Below are positions 51,301 through 58,917 of a stretch of DNA of 64,000 nt, in pieces. Within the stretch, counting starts at the first letter, position 1, and every line of letters starts with the position of its first letter. Where the stretch lies: assembly GCA_021325675.1 (NCBI GenBank), contig JAJTCM010000002.1, positions 310,001 through 374,000 of the forward strand, read 5' to 3'. This DNA is from Crocinitomicaceae bacterium (GTDB lineage: Bacteria; Bacteroidota; Bacteroidia; Flavobacteriales_D; Crocinitomicaceae). A model generated the notes under the pieces. The model saw nothing but the letters and a program-made list of their open reading frames with translations, was not told the DNA's origin and searched no databases. A program made the translations under genes and the position numbers.

Positions 51301-54018
51301 TGATGAATTGTTGATCAGCACCTGGATATTTTGTGCGCTTTCAACATTCAGTACCGTAGCTTCAATCGCCGTGGACGGTAACCCGGTTGTGTACGGGTTC
51401 AAAAGCGGCGTTGTGATCGTAACAACAGGCTTAAGCAACGGCTCCGGCTCTTTGTAGATAATTGTCGTAGATTTCGAATCCTGGCCCGCAGTATTTGTCG
51501 CCGTAATTTCAAAGATGTTCGCACCTGCAATCAAACCGGAGCTGAAATCCATCATCTGGGTTGCTGCATTATAGGTGAAAGCATTCGAGCTTACGCCGTT
51601 GATACGCAGCGTGATATTTTGATAAGATGCAACATTCTGTACACGCGCTTTCAGGGCATAACTCGGTGAGAAAACAGTCAGCGGGTTGATGATCGGATCA
51701 ACAAAGGTCACCACCGGCGGAACAATCACATCCGGCTTTTTGTAGATCAGTGCCGTTGATTTGGAATCCACACCAACTGCGTTCGTACCTGTAACCACAA
51801 CTACATTCACCCCTTCAATCAGGCTGAGGTTGAAAGTAAGCGATTTCGTTACCGGGTTAAAGCTGAATGCCGTAAAGTTCGAGCCATTCACAGTCACATT
51901 GATCCCGCCTGCATCGTCAACATTCAATACCGTTGCATAAACCGTGTAAGCAGGTGTGTTCACTGTATACGGGGATGTTGAAGGAGAAGAATAAGTCACC
52001 AGCGGCGGCTGAACTGTTACCGGTCTGCGGTAAATAATCACTACCTGCTTGGCGTCTGTTCCGTCGTTGTTTGTTCCGCGCACAACTACTGTGTTTGTTC
52101 CTTCAACGAGGTTGAGCGTTGCCGCTACGTTGTTATTTCCTGCTGTGAACACAAAGTTCGTGAGGTTTTGACCGTTCAGGGTAACCTGCACCTGGCTTTG
52201 CATTGTAACGTTCAGTACTGTTGCGTTCAGGGCGAAGATGTTGTTTTCGGTCGTATACGGAGTTGTTCCCGGGTTGGTAATCGTTACTACCGGTGGCTTC
52301 GGAGCTGCCTGGGCATAGATAATAATCGTTGTTGCCTGGGCTGTTCCCGCTGTATTGGAAGCTATAATTTCAAATACGTTCTGGCCCGGAACGAGGATCA
52401 CACTGCTCTGGAAATCATCGCTGTTCGCGTTGTAAACGAAGTTCTGGTTGACAGAGCCGTTTTGCTTGAAGGTAATGTTCTCGCGGCCGTCCACGTTCAT
52501 CACTTCCGCGCTGAGCGTATAGTTCGGGATGCTTACCGTGATCGGCGTCGTATTCGGGTCGGTGAAATAAACAACCGGCGGCTGAACATTCATTACCGGG
52601 TTATAAATAATCGTTGTCGTCTCGGAATCAGACCCGGCAGAGTTGGTACCCGTAATTGTCACTACATTGGAACCGATGTTCAGGGTCAGCGCTGTAGTCA
52701 GGTTTCCGTTTGCCGGGTTAAAATTAAAGTTGGTGTATGTCTGTCCGTTTACAGTCATGTTCACCTGCCCGGCAGACTGTACGTTCAGTACGCTTGCAGT
52801 AAGGTTGAACACCTGGTTGGAAGTTGTGTGCGGGTTGGATTTCGGGTTAATGAAATCAACCACCGGCAAGGCTTCCTGCTGAGCCTGGCGATAAATAATG
52901 ATAGTCGTTTCCTGGTCGGTTCCGTAAGCGTTGGACGCGATGATCTCGAACACGTTTTGTCCCGGAACGAGCATTACATTGCTTTCCAGCCTGTCGGAGT
53001 TGGAATCGTAGCTGAAGTTGCCCACATAGTTCCCGTTCTGGCGGAAATTGATATTGTCGCGGCCGTTCACGAATTTCACGAGGGCACGGATCGTATAGTT
53101 TGGCTGTGAAACCGTTGTTCCGGAAACATTCGGATTGGTGAACACAACTTCCGGAGCCTGCGTTAAATCGTTGGTTACCGGGTTGTTGTTGATTGGAGTC
53201 GTATAATTGCGTTTTTTCAGGTGGAAACGGGTGTAAGCGCTGGTGTAATGGTACCAGTCATTTTCATATTTCCCGGTCGGGTCGTTGTAGCCGTCAAAAT
53301 AATCCAGCTGCGTGAAGGTTGTTTTGTGCTCAAGTCCGATAGACCAGCGTGCCGCCAGTTGGTAGCCGATCCCGAAACCAACGCTTGGCATCAGGGCAAA
53401 AACAGCTTTGCCCGGCGTGCTGCCGTCGAGGGTGCTTTCGTATTTCCCGTCCATAACGCTGTTCAGGGTGCTTTGCTTGAAGTCAGGCAATTCATCGTAA
53501 GCGTAAAGAGAATCTGAATTATTGCTGTTGAGCAAATCGCCGTTCGCTTTGAAACCGGTTATCCCGATGCCACCGAAAGCGTAAATGTCCCAGCCGGTAT
53601 TTTCACGGAGCTTGTTCAGGTGCATCACCAGTTCCAGGGAAGCTTCATTGGCTCGCGTCCAGTGGTTCAGCACCGTAAAGCCAAGGCTGTCCTTGTAGTT
53701 CGTTTTACCGCCGCTCAGGGCAAGGTTCGGACGTGCAAAACCGGTTGTATCCGTGTCCTGACCGTACCATTTACCGTTCAGGTAACGCCCGCGGATGTCA
53801 AAAGACACGAGCTTCCCGTAATTGTAATTGAATGATTTACCGAGGGTTAGTCCCCACCCCCAGTTGTTTTTGCTTTGTACATCGCTGGAATTCCAGGTGG
53901 CCCCGGCGTTGAAGGTCCAGAACCAGCGGGAATCATTTTCGTATCCCTGTTTCCGTTGACCAAAAAGCGTCAAGCATGTTAAGAAAAATGCTAAAGCGAG
54001 AGTAATATTTTTTTTCAT
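48319..54018 (-). CDS. giant surface protein: barrel-like N-terminus, 13 Ig-like repeats, two Cys-rich repeats
   Basis: A 1899-residue envelope protein. It has a signal peptide at 1-20 (LTLFG/Q). About 25-285 looks like an outer-membrane beta-barrel: alternating aromatic strands such as 'FWTFNAGATW', 'GWGLTLGKSFNYNYGKLVSF', 'PSVGFGIGYQLAARWSIGLEHK', ending before a Pro/Asn linker. About 288-1533 is an array of 13 Ig-like repeats of about 95 residues with the pattern 'PPVVTF.NP ... TV.NV ... NG ... F.YN ... L..G.N...I..TN.AG.DS.TT.IIYK'. Two Cys-containing repeats follow (about 1537-1636 and 1637-1730, each starting CKP.VGA.F), then a unique domain and a Pro/Thr-rich tail. No T9SS sorting domain is seen. 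The architecture recalls intimin-type adhesins; function is inferred. Confidence 0.8.
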   Translation of the reverse strand: MKKNITLALAFFLTCLTLFGQRKQGYENDSRWFWTFNAGATWNSSDVQSKNNWGWGLTLGKSFNYNYGKLVSFDIRGRYLNGKWYGQDTDTTGFARPNLALSGGKTNYKDSLGFTVLNHWTRANEASLELVMHLNKLRENTGWDIYAFGGIGITGFKANGDLLNSNNSDSLYAYDELPDFKQSTLNSVMDGKYESTLDGSTPGKAVFALMPSVGFGIGYQLAARWSIGLEHKTTFTQLDYFDGYNDPTGKYENDWYHYTSAYTRFHLKKRNYTTPINNNPVTNDLTQAPEVVFTNPNVSGTTVSQPNYTIRALVKFVNGRDNINFRQNGNYVGNFSYDSNSDRLESNVMLVPGQNVFEIIASNAYGTDQETTIIIYRQAQQEALPVVDFINPKSNPHTTSNQVFNLTASVLNVQSAGQVNMTVNGQTYTNFNFNPANGNLTTALTLNIGSNVVTITGTNSAGSDSETTTIIYNPVMNVQPPVVYFTDPNTTPITVSIPNYTLSAEVMNVDGRENITFKQNGSVNQNFVYNANSDDFQSSVILVPGQNVFEIIASNTAGTAQATTIIIYAQAAPKPPVVTITNPGTTPYTTENNIFALNATVLNVTMQSQVQVTLNGQNLTNFVFTAGNNNVAATLNLVEGTNTVVVRGTNNDGTDAKQVVIIYRRPVTVQPPLVTYSSPSTSPYTVNTPAYTVYATVLNVDDAGGINVTVNGSNFTAFSFNPVTKSLTFNLSLIEGVNVVVVTGTNAVGVDSKSTALIYKKPDVIVPPVVTFVDPIINPLTVFSPSYALKARVQNVASYQNITLRINGVSSNAFTYNAATQMMDFSSGLIAGANIFEITATNTAGQDSKSTTIIYKEPEPLLKPVVTITTPLLNPYTTGLPSTAIEATVLNVESAQNIQVLINNSSFTGFSYNATLKRVNFTMSLNEGSNTVVIKGTNMAGEAQDSRTIIYKKEVKVYPPQVTFVNPSQPGTTVNTSNYTVKANILNVENASQIVVYQNGMAINAAMYNFNPATKELIFNTGLNLGNNIFMIQATNTAGTHSATTNVIYKQEEKPCEKPVITFLNPNASGLEIAQSNNAVKVKILNVTLGTQIQVLVNGVLQNPGSFNPSTKIYDLNVNYTLGQNIVEVIARNECGETKASTVVLYKAANQPCSAPILQLIQPINMESTMDVSTYEVRVNILNIANQSEIIFKVNGVDKAFQYNNGNHILVANVDLVEGLNTILVQASNDCGSGGFPIKITRKACKKPHINITSTSVAENTSTIMETFTMEGNVSDITDASQMSIRLNGMPINFVFNAGTKTFSFTTPLGMKVNTFELKVSNSCGEETRLFKVIRTIDPNAFPPKILITNPATTPFPTTNGAFNVQATTQYVTSASQVSMTINGSPVNANFNVGNYSLTYNLTLVEGNNVIVVTAVNQYGSASDTKTVVYSKPVTIAKPVIVLTQPGSCPAILPEGTNLITGYILNITDLNQVSIRINGQPVSNFNPVLQDGRLTFQFTVNMASSNNNLDLSITATNQAGSDSKSCLLKMLEKPVETNCKPQVGATFSADSKSMTATSNMALINVAVKFYDGAIQIFEGLSGMSATLSGTGANAGKCIVGAWIRSGCNETNAGRNYGEWVGNPRNTTDCASTQTIPTNCKPTVGASFTSNAKSVTATSTMALTNVVLKYYDGQEQMFQNLSGMSVTLSGTGANAGKCITGVWIKSGCNTSSDGANYGEYVSNTGYSNQCSVSNEPCGPRFNPGNSMYEFCLVTPNGTFTRDNLASNPNFTYSGPATSVYFKPIAGGGPVTVNGTPMMLENGNYYLFTGSLTVEVKNPNGGGNGHWTICLQSNTMPAFGTGNNRPASPCEPQKSIKTGGTDPGKPKPTGGDNKPVRTPATTPATTPATGPTKTIPTRGGK
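49414..53157 (-). repeat. array of 13 tandem Ig-like repeat units within the giant gene
   Basis: Thirteen units of about 285 bp encode related Ig-like domains. The protein pattern is conserved, but neighbouring units share only moderate identity, so the array is old and diversified. Units 9-11 have extra Cys residues (for example 'NECGET', 'NDCGSG', 'NSCGEE') at the position of 'NTAGxD' in the others. Confidence 0.8.
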
Positions 54019-54130
54019 AGCCCGTTAATTATTGTTGAAAAGCCAAAAACGAATAATTGTGCCAAAAGTGGTAATAATTCTTTAAATTCGGGGTAATTTG
54101 TTAATTTTATACAAAAAATCGAGCTAAAAA

Positions 54131-55447
54131 TTGGAGAAAACTATCAGAAATACAGGCATTTCGAATTCCAAAAAGCATTTTGTTAATGTTTCGTTAATTC
54201 TGTTTTTGGCCTTTTTCGGCCGTTCCCAGGAAGCATATAACAACTGTGCCCAGGCCCTCGAAATTTGCCCCGGCGTTCCTGTACAGGTAAACAATATTGA
54301 TGCAAATGCCACCGTTTGTGTTCCCTGTGAAGACAATTTCAGCTCCTGTATCCCGCCCAACAACAGCATCTGGATGAAATTCAGGACAAACGCCGCAGGA
54401 GGGGCCGTCCAGGTAGATTTCACCAACCCGGTTTTCCAGATCAACCCCGGCCAGGACGTGCGGATGCAGGCAACCATACTCTTTGCCGGCGCCCCGTGTG
54501 ACGGTACAACGTATGTTATTCAAGACTGCTTCTTAAACGCTCCCGGCAATTTTAGCCTCAGTGCAAACCTGCTTCCGCTCACAACCTATTATGTTGCGAT
54601 GGATGGCTCGATGAACGGAACCGGAATAACAATCCCCGCAGAGTTTACCGTTGATGTCTCATTGAGCGGCCCGGGCGTGGAACATCCGGCCACTCCTTCT
54701 ATTAACATGGATTTCAGCGGAAATTACTGTAAAAACCAGATGGCCACTTTTGTTGCCCACCTCGATAACTGTCCCGATAGCGCAGCGTACGAGTGGTTTA
54801 TTAATGATGTGCTGGTTGCAGTCACACAGGACAGTATTTTCCAGACTGCCGTACTCAACAACAATGACGTTGTTTCCGTCTCCAATTCCTGTTATGGGCT
54901 TTGTACTGTACACCCGGTTTACGCAACACCTCCGCTTTTCGTGTTTGATTTCGTGGTAGATGCCGGCCCGGATTTTAAGATCAATTACGGAACGAATGTC
55001 GGGCTGGTGGGAACGACGGATGCTGAAGATTTCTATTGGTCACCGCCGCATTCACTTTCCAACCCGACCATCCTCGATCCGGTTGCTTTTCCAACTGAAA
55101 CAACAACGTATTACCTCACCGGCGAGCTGAACGGATGCTCCAAAACGGATGCCATGACGGTTACCGTGGGAGTTACGCTGGAAATAACGAATACTTTCAC
55201 ACCCAACGAAGATGGCAGCAATGATACCTGGGAAATTCCCGGCCTGCTGAATTATCCGAACTGCTTCGTGCAGATTTTCGACCGCTGGGGCCAGCAGGTT
55301 TACAATGCAACGGGCTACAACGAGAAAAAAGCCTGGGACGGCACCAAAAGCGGCAAAAAGCTAAACGAAGGCGTTTATTACTACACTATTGAGCTCCGCG
55401 ACGGAAGCGATGACGTTTTGACGGGATACCTGAATTTGATCCGCTGA
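54131..55447 (+). CDS. T9SS cargo with type B (gliding-associated) C-terminal domain
   Basis: A 438-residue secreted protein. The start is a TTG at 54131 (MEKTIRNTGISNSKKHF...), since no ATG precedes the signal segment 'FVNVSLILFLAFFGRSQ'. Middle domains at about 35-180 and 185-270 are beta-rich with paired Cys ('CVPCEDNFSSCIPPNNSIW'). The last 90 residues are the type B T9SS sorting domain: 'ITNTFTPNEDGSNDTWEIPG', 'CFVQIFDRWGQQVYNATGY', 'GVYYYTIELRDGSDDVLTGY'. Cargos of this type are often exported together with PorP/SprF proteins, such as the one encoded at 35880. It is divergent from the giant gene. Confidence 0.87.
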   Translation: MEKTIRNTGISNSKKHFVNVSLILFLAFFGRSQEAYNNCAQALEICPGVPVQVNNIDANATVCVPCEDNFSSCIPPNNSIWMKFRTNAAGGAVQVDFTNPVFQINPGQDVRMQATILFAGAPCDGTTYVIQDCFLNAPGNFSLSANLLPLTTYYVAMDGSMNGTGITIPAEFTVDVSLSGPGVEHPATPSINMDFSGNYCKNQMATFVAHLDNCPDSAAYEWFINDVLVAVTQDSIFQTAVLNNNDVVSVSNSCYGLCTVHPVYATPPLFVFDFVVDAGPDFKINYGTNVGLVGTTDAEDFYWSPPHSLSNPTILDPVAFPTETTTYYLTGELNGCSKTDAMTVTVGVTLEITNTFTPNEDGSNDTWEIPGLLNYPNCFVQIFDRWGQQVYNATGYNEKKAWDGTKSGKKLNEGVYYYTIELRDGSDDVLTGYLNLIR

Positions 55448-55450
55448 TTT

Positions 55451-55513
55451 GGATTTTAAGATCCGCAACTTAAGATGTTAAGGCCCTCCTAAATCCTAAT
55501 GTCTTAAAATCCT
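55451..55513. repeat. inverted repeat GGATTTTAAGAT/GTCTTAAAATCC upstream of ychF
   Basis: Arms at 55451-55462 and 55501-55512 pair at 11 of 12 positions; further TTAAGATGTTAAGG and CCTAAATCCTAATG words lie between them. It separates the T9SS cargo gene from ychF and may end the former's transcript. Confidence 0.6.
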
Positions 55514-55549
55514 AACGCCCCTATCCCCAAAAGTCTTAGAATCTTTTAG

Positions 55550-55557
55550 TATCTTTG
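55550..55557 (+). promoter_or_regulatory. -7 element TATCTTTG of ychF
   Basis: An exact -7 match ending 15 bp before the ATG at 55573. The frame-opening TTG at 55555 lies inside it. No clear -33. Confidence 0.55.
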
Positions 55558-55572
55558 CGGAAAATTTTTAGA

Positions 55573-56670
55573 ATGGCCTTAAAATGTGGAATCGTTGGCT
55601 TGCCGAATGTGGGTAAATCAACTTTATTTAACTGTTTATCCAACGCGAAAGCGCAATCCGCTAATTTCCCGTTCTGTACGATCGAGCCGAATGTAGGTAC
55701 GATCTCTGTTCCGGACCCGCGCCTGGAGAAGCTGGAAACGCTTGTAAACCCGGAGCGCGTTGTACCGACTACAATGGAAATCGTAGATATCGCCGGTTTG
55801 GTGAAAGGTGCGTCCAAAGGAGAAGGCCTCGGCAACCAGTTTTTGGCGAATATCCGCGAAACAGACGCAATTATCCATGTTTTACGCTGCTTTGATGACG
55901 GCAATATCATCCACGTTGACGGTTCCGTAAACCCGGTGCGCGACAAGGAAGTAATCGACATCGAATTGCAGCTGAAGGACCTTGAAACCATTGAAAAACG
56001 TATCGCTACCATTTCCCGTATGCTGAAATCCGGTGATAAGGAGCTTGTGCGTGAAAATGAGCTTGCTCTCCGCATCAAAGCCCACCTCGAGCAGGGGAAA
56101 TCCGTTCGTTCGCTTGAAACAGATGAGAAGGAAGCGGAACTGGTACCTAAATTTCAGCTGATCACTTCCAAGCCGGTCTTGTATTTATGCAATGTCGACG
56201 AAGCTTCCGCGAAAAACGGCAACAAATATGTTGACCAGGTGAAAGAAGCCGTGAAAGACGAACAGGCAGAAGTACTGGTGATCGGGGCGAAAATCGAAGC
56301 CGATATCACTGAGCTGGAAACATACGAAGAGCGCCAGATGTTCCTCGAAGAGCTCGGCCTGGAAGAGCCGGGAGTTAACCGCCTTATCCGTTCGGCTTAC
56401 GCTTTGTTAAAATTACAGACTTATTTCACTGCCGGGGTAAAAGAAGTACGCGCCTGGACTATCACCCGGGGAATGACTGCACCACAGGCTGCCGGCGTGA
56501 TCCACACTGATTTTGAAAAAGGCTTTATCCGCGCGGAGGTCATGAAATATGATGATTATACAACGCTTGGTTCTGAATCAGCGGTAAAAGATGCCGGTAA
56601 ATTCAAAGTCGAAGGAAAAGAATATGTTGTCCAGGACGGGGATATCATGCATTTCCGTTTCAATGTTTAA
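55573..56670 (+). CDS. ychF: ribosome-binding ATPase YchF
   Basis: Obg-family P-loop NTPase that prefers ATP and binds ribosomes. G1 is 'GIVGLPNVGKSTLFN' at the very N-terminus, the switch region 'FPFCTIEPNVG' and G3 'DIAGLVKGASKGEGLGN' follow, and the non-canonical G4 'LYLCNVDE' is typical of YchF. A C-terminal TGS domain ('VRAWTITRGMTAPQAAGVIH' to the end) is intact. The ATG at 55573 gives 365 residues (MALKCGIVG); the longer frame begins inside the promoter box. Confidence 0.95.
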   Translation: MALKCGIVGLPNVGKSTLFNCLSNAKAQSANFPFCTIEPNVGTISVPDPRLEKLETLVNPERVVPTTMEIVDIAGLVKGASKGEGLGNQFLANIRETDAIIHVLRCFDDGNIIHVDGSVNPVRDKEVIDIELQLKDLETIEKRIATISRMLKSGDKELVRENELALRIKAHLEQGKSVRSLETDEKEAELVPKFQLITSKPVLYLCNVDEASAKNGNKYVDQVKEAVKDEQAEVLVIGAKIEADITELETYEERQMFLEELGLEEPGVNRLIRSAYALLKLQTYFTAGVKEVRAWTITRGMTAPQAAGVIHTDFEKGFIRAEVMKYDDYTTLGSESAVKDAGKFKVEGKEYVVQDGDIMHFRFNV

Positions 56671-56792
56671 TTTTTAGGCCCAGGGTTTCCGGATCGCAAG
56701 TGGACAAAGTGCCCGCTAAGTTCGCCAATTATAAGTTATAGGAGGACACAGGGCGTACCGGCACATTAACTAATTATTATCACATTCGTTAA

Positions 56793-57470
56793 TTAATCCA
56801 ATTGCTGTTTTAACTCAATCAGCCAGTCGCGGGTTTTGAGCGTTGTGCCGTCTTCGAGCCTCACGAGGTAATATTCCCCCGAAAAGGTCGATTTGCTTGC
56901 TATTTCGCTGATAAAGGAATCAACTGTTTTGATCCGGTTTTTCGCCCGCTCCCATTTTCCTTTTAAGTGCGTGTAAGCCTGTTCACCGGTGTAGCTGACA
57001 CCATTCCTGATAAATTCAATGTGTGCATGTTTGATCAGCTCAAGCATTTCCCCGATACGTGCCAGCTCCCGGCGGCGTTCCTTGCGGATTTCGTCACCGC
57101 CTTCAGGTATTTCGAGCGTAAAATGCCCGATATCGTAGCCTACCAGGAAATTTTCAAGCTTGTTGCAGGTCAGCCGGTAGTATTTGCCGCGAATGGAGAA
57201 TTCGTATTCATCCCCTGCGAAGGCCGCTTCGCTGATCAAATCGATTTTTCCTCTCCGGACTGTCAGCTTTGTTTGCCCGCCAGTGATGTCATCTATATGT
57301 AAATAAATTTTTTCTCCCCAGAAAGAAATGAGGGTATCGGCACGCTGCTCCAGCTGGAAACTAACTTCGCGGGCCGGCCCCGATCTTTCTTTGTAATCCA
57401 TGCCAACCCCTTCGCTGCAGGACGCCATAAGGAAAGAAAGTATGAGTAAAAGAGAGCAGCTTTTATCCAT
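56793..57470 (-). CDS. lipoprotein of unknown function
   Basis: I do not recognise a family. The 225-residue product has a lipobox in 'LSFLMASCSEG' (Cys about 18) and a soluble alpha/beta part with a helical middle ('RRELARIGEMLELIKHAHIEF'). A minus-strand promoter with exact TTG spacing lies just upstream, so it is transcribed on its own. It is between ychF and an OmpA-like gene. No catalytic motif is visible. Confidence 0.72.
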   Translation of the reverse strand: MDKSCSLLLILSFLMASCSEGVGMDYKERSGPAREVSFQLEQRADTLISFWGEKIYLHIDDITGGQTKLTVRRGKIDLISEAAFAGDEYEFSIRGKYYRLTCNKLENFLVGYDIGHFTLEIPEGGDEIRKERRRELARIGEMLELIKHAHIEFIRNGVSYTGEQAYTHLKGKWERAKNRIKTVDSFISEIASKSTFSGEYYLVRLEDGTTLKTRDWLIELKQQLD

Positions 57471-57501
57471 TGTAGTTTTATAATCAGTTGATCACCAATA
57501 A

Positions 57502-57531
57502 CAAGAATACGAAAAAAAAACTTTCCTTCAA
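57502..57531 (-). promoter_or_regulatory. promoter TTG-N19-TATTCTTG for the 56793 lipoprotein gene
   Basis: On the minus strand TTG (57529-57531) and TATTCTTG (57502-57509; 7 of 8 positions) are spaced by 19 bp, 31 bp before the ATG. The promoter abuts the terminator of the upstream OmpA gene. Confidence 0.6.
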
Positions 57532-57532
57532 C

Positions 57533-57573
57533 AAAAAAAGCCATCGACTTGGTTTTCCGATGGCTTCTTTTTT
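57533..57573 (-). terminator. terminator of the OmpA-like gene
   Basis: AAGCCATCG and CGATGGCTT (57538-57546 and 57558-57566) form a perfect 9-bp stem with T-runs on both strands, 17 bp after the stop of the OmpA-like gene. Confidence 0.85.
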
Positions 57574-57590
57574 TCTGTATTTAAGGTAAA

Positions 57591-58718
57591 TCAGGGGTTC
57601 TTTTTGCTAACCGCGTAGAGATAAATTTCTACCCGTCGGTTGCGGCGGCTTTTGATCTTATTTTCAATCGGGTTGCTGCTGCCGAAACCTTCAGTCACCA
57701 GGTTGTTTTCACGCACACCTTTACTGATCAGGTATTTTTTCACAGCCTTGGCACGGTTCATAGAAAGCGGGTCGTTGACGTCAGCGTTCCCGGTTTTATC
57801 CGTATAACCCGCAATGAAAAACGACATATCCGGGTGCTCAACCATCCATTTGGCGATTTCATCCAGCTCGGTATGGAACTGCGGCTCGATCAGCGCACTT
57901 TCGTGGGCGAACTGCAAATCCATCAGCTCCACGAAATCCACACCGAAAACGATCGCTTCCAGGTCAGGATTGGCTTTGTACGGGCCTACGGCAACATTGG
58001 AAATGTAGTAATATGCCTTGCGGGAATCATTTTCCATCGGGGAAACCACAGTTTCAGCCCGGAAAAACTCATCCTTGAAGCAGCCGATCGTCAGGAATTT
58101 TTCACCCCCTTCTGCAATATAAGCGCCGGAAAGCGTTACCCAGCCAACGGAATCACTGATCACGCGGTGGGAAATAAACTGCGGCTCTTTCTCCAAAAAG
58201 GAGTTGGTTTTCTGTTCAACCTTTTCCTTCGTCAGTAGGGCACCCAGGTTTGAAACTGCACGTCCGCTGTTTTCTGCGAGACTCACTTTAAACGTAATGC
58301 GGTAAATTTTTCCCGCAACCATCGGCTCAGTAAGCTCAGCCTGCAAATATTCGGAAAACTCTTTATAGCCTTCTTTCAGCCCGAGCATCTCATAGGTGTG
58401 CTTTTCTTGCGCGGTGTTTGGCCCATCGTCATAAAAAGCGATGATCCCGGCGTAGTTCTGGTCACTCAGCGGCTGCTGGTAACCCATGTAATTTTTAGGA
58501 ATACCGTTAATGCGCTCGCATTTTTTATCGGCGTTGTTACGGTCAAAAAGATCGACCGTTCCGTCGTTGGCATTCGTGTAGGTTTCGGTTTTAGTAATCT
58601 CACCGTAACCTGAGCTGCGTTTCACGTCCATCGCAGGATTTATCACCATATTCTGAGAAAATGCTGAAAAACCAAGCAGGATGAAAAGCAGGACAGTAAT
58701 TTTTCCTGAATTCTTCAT
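57591..58718 (-). CDS. OmpA-family outer-membrane/peptidoglycan-binding protein
   Basis: A 375-residue exported protein: signal peptide 1-21 (LLGFSAFSQ), an N-terminal jelly-roll-like domain (about 22-250, 'LSLAENSGRAVSNLGALLT' region) and a C-terminal OmpA domain (about 265-370) with 'AKWMVEHPDMSFFIAGYTDKTG', 'LSMNRAKAVKKYLISKG' and 'SRRNRRVEI', the residues that bind diaminopimelate in peptidoglycan. The N-terminal part is not a classical 8-strand barrel, so it may be periplasmic or surface-exposed and held to the wall by the OmpA domain. Confidence 0.87.
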   Translation of the reverse strand: MKNSGKITVLLFILLGFSAFSQNMVINPAMDVKRSSGYGEITKTETYTNANDGTVDLFDRNNADKKCERINGIPKNYMGYQQPLSDQNYAGIIAFYDDGPNTAQEKHTYEMLGLKEGYKEFSEYLQAELTEPMVAGKIYRITFKVSLAENSGRAVSNLGALLTKEKVEQKTNSFLEKEPQFISHRVISDSVGWVTLSGAYIAEGGEKFLTIGCFKDEFFRAETVVSPMENDSRKAYYYISNVAVGPYKANPDLEAIVFGVDFVELMDLQFAHESALIEPQFHTELDEIAKWMVEHPDMSFFIAGYTDKTGNADVNDPLSMNRAKAVKKYLISKGVRENNLVTEGFGSSNPIENKIKSRRNRRVEIYLYAVSKKNP

Positions 58719-58829
58719 TGTTGATGTGTTTAGTTGTACATGTAAATTTTACATTATCGAATATAGGCAGTTTGTCATAGAAAGTTGTTATACTTTCCCG
58801 GGGAATGTTTGTAAGTTATAGGAGCGTGG

Positions 58830-58865
58830 ACATGTGTTAAATTTCATGCCCGATTTAACACGTGT
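58830..58865. repeat. inverted repeat ACATGTGTTAAAT/ATTTAACACGTGT
   Basis: Arms at 58830-58842 and 58853-58865 pair at 12 of 13 positions. Just left of it, TAAGTTATAGGAG (58812-58824) is an exact copy of 56732-56744. It lies between the OmpA-like and glycosyltransferase genes, with no T-run. Confidence 0.55.
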
Positions 58866-58917
58866 TAACATGAAAGTATAATATATTCAATTGGTTGATC
58901 AATCAAAAGTAATGAAC

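Noticed and set aside
49835-53109. Long plus-strand frames opposite the giant gene (for example 49835-50545 and 52168-53109)
   Set aside because: They lie antisense to the Ig-repeat array, show Cys/Val/Leu-rich low-information sequence with no domain, and exist because the repeats lack stops on the other strand.
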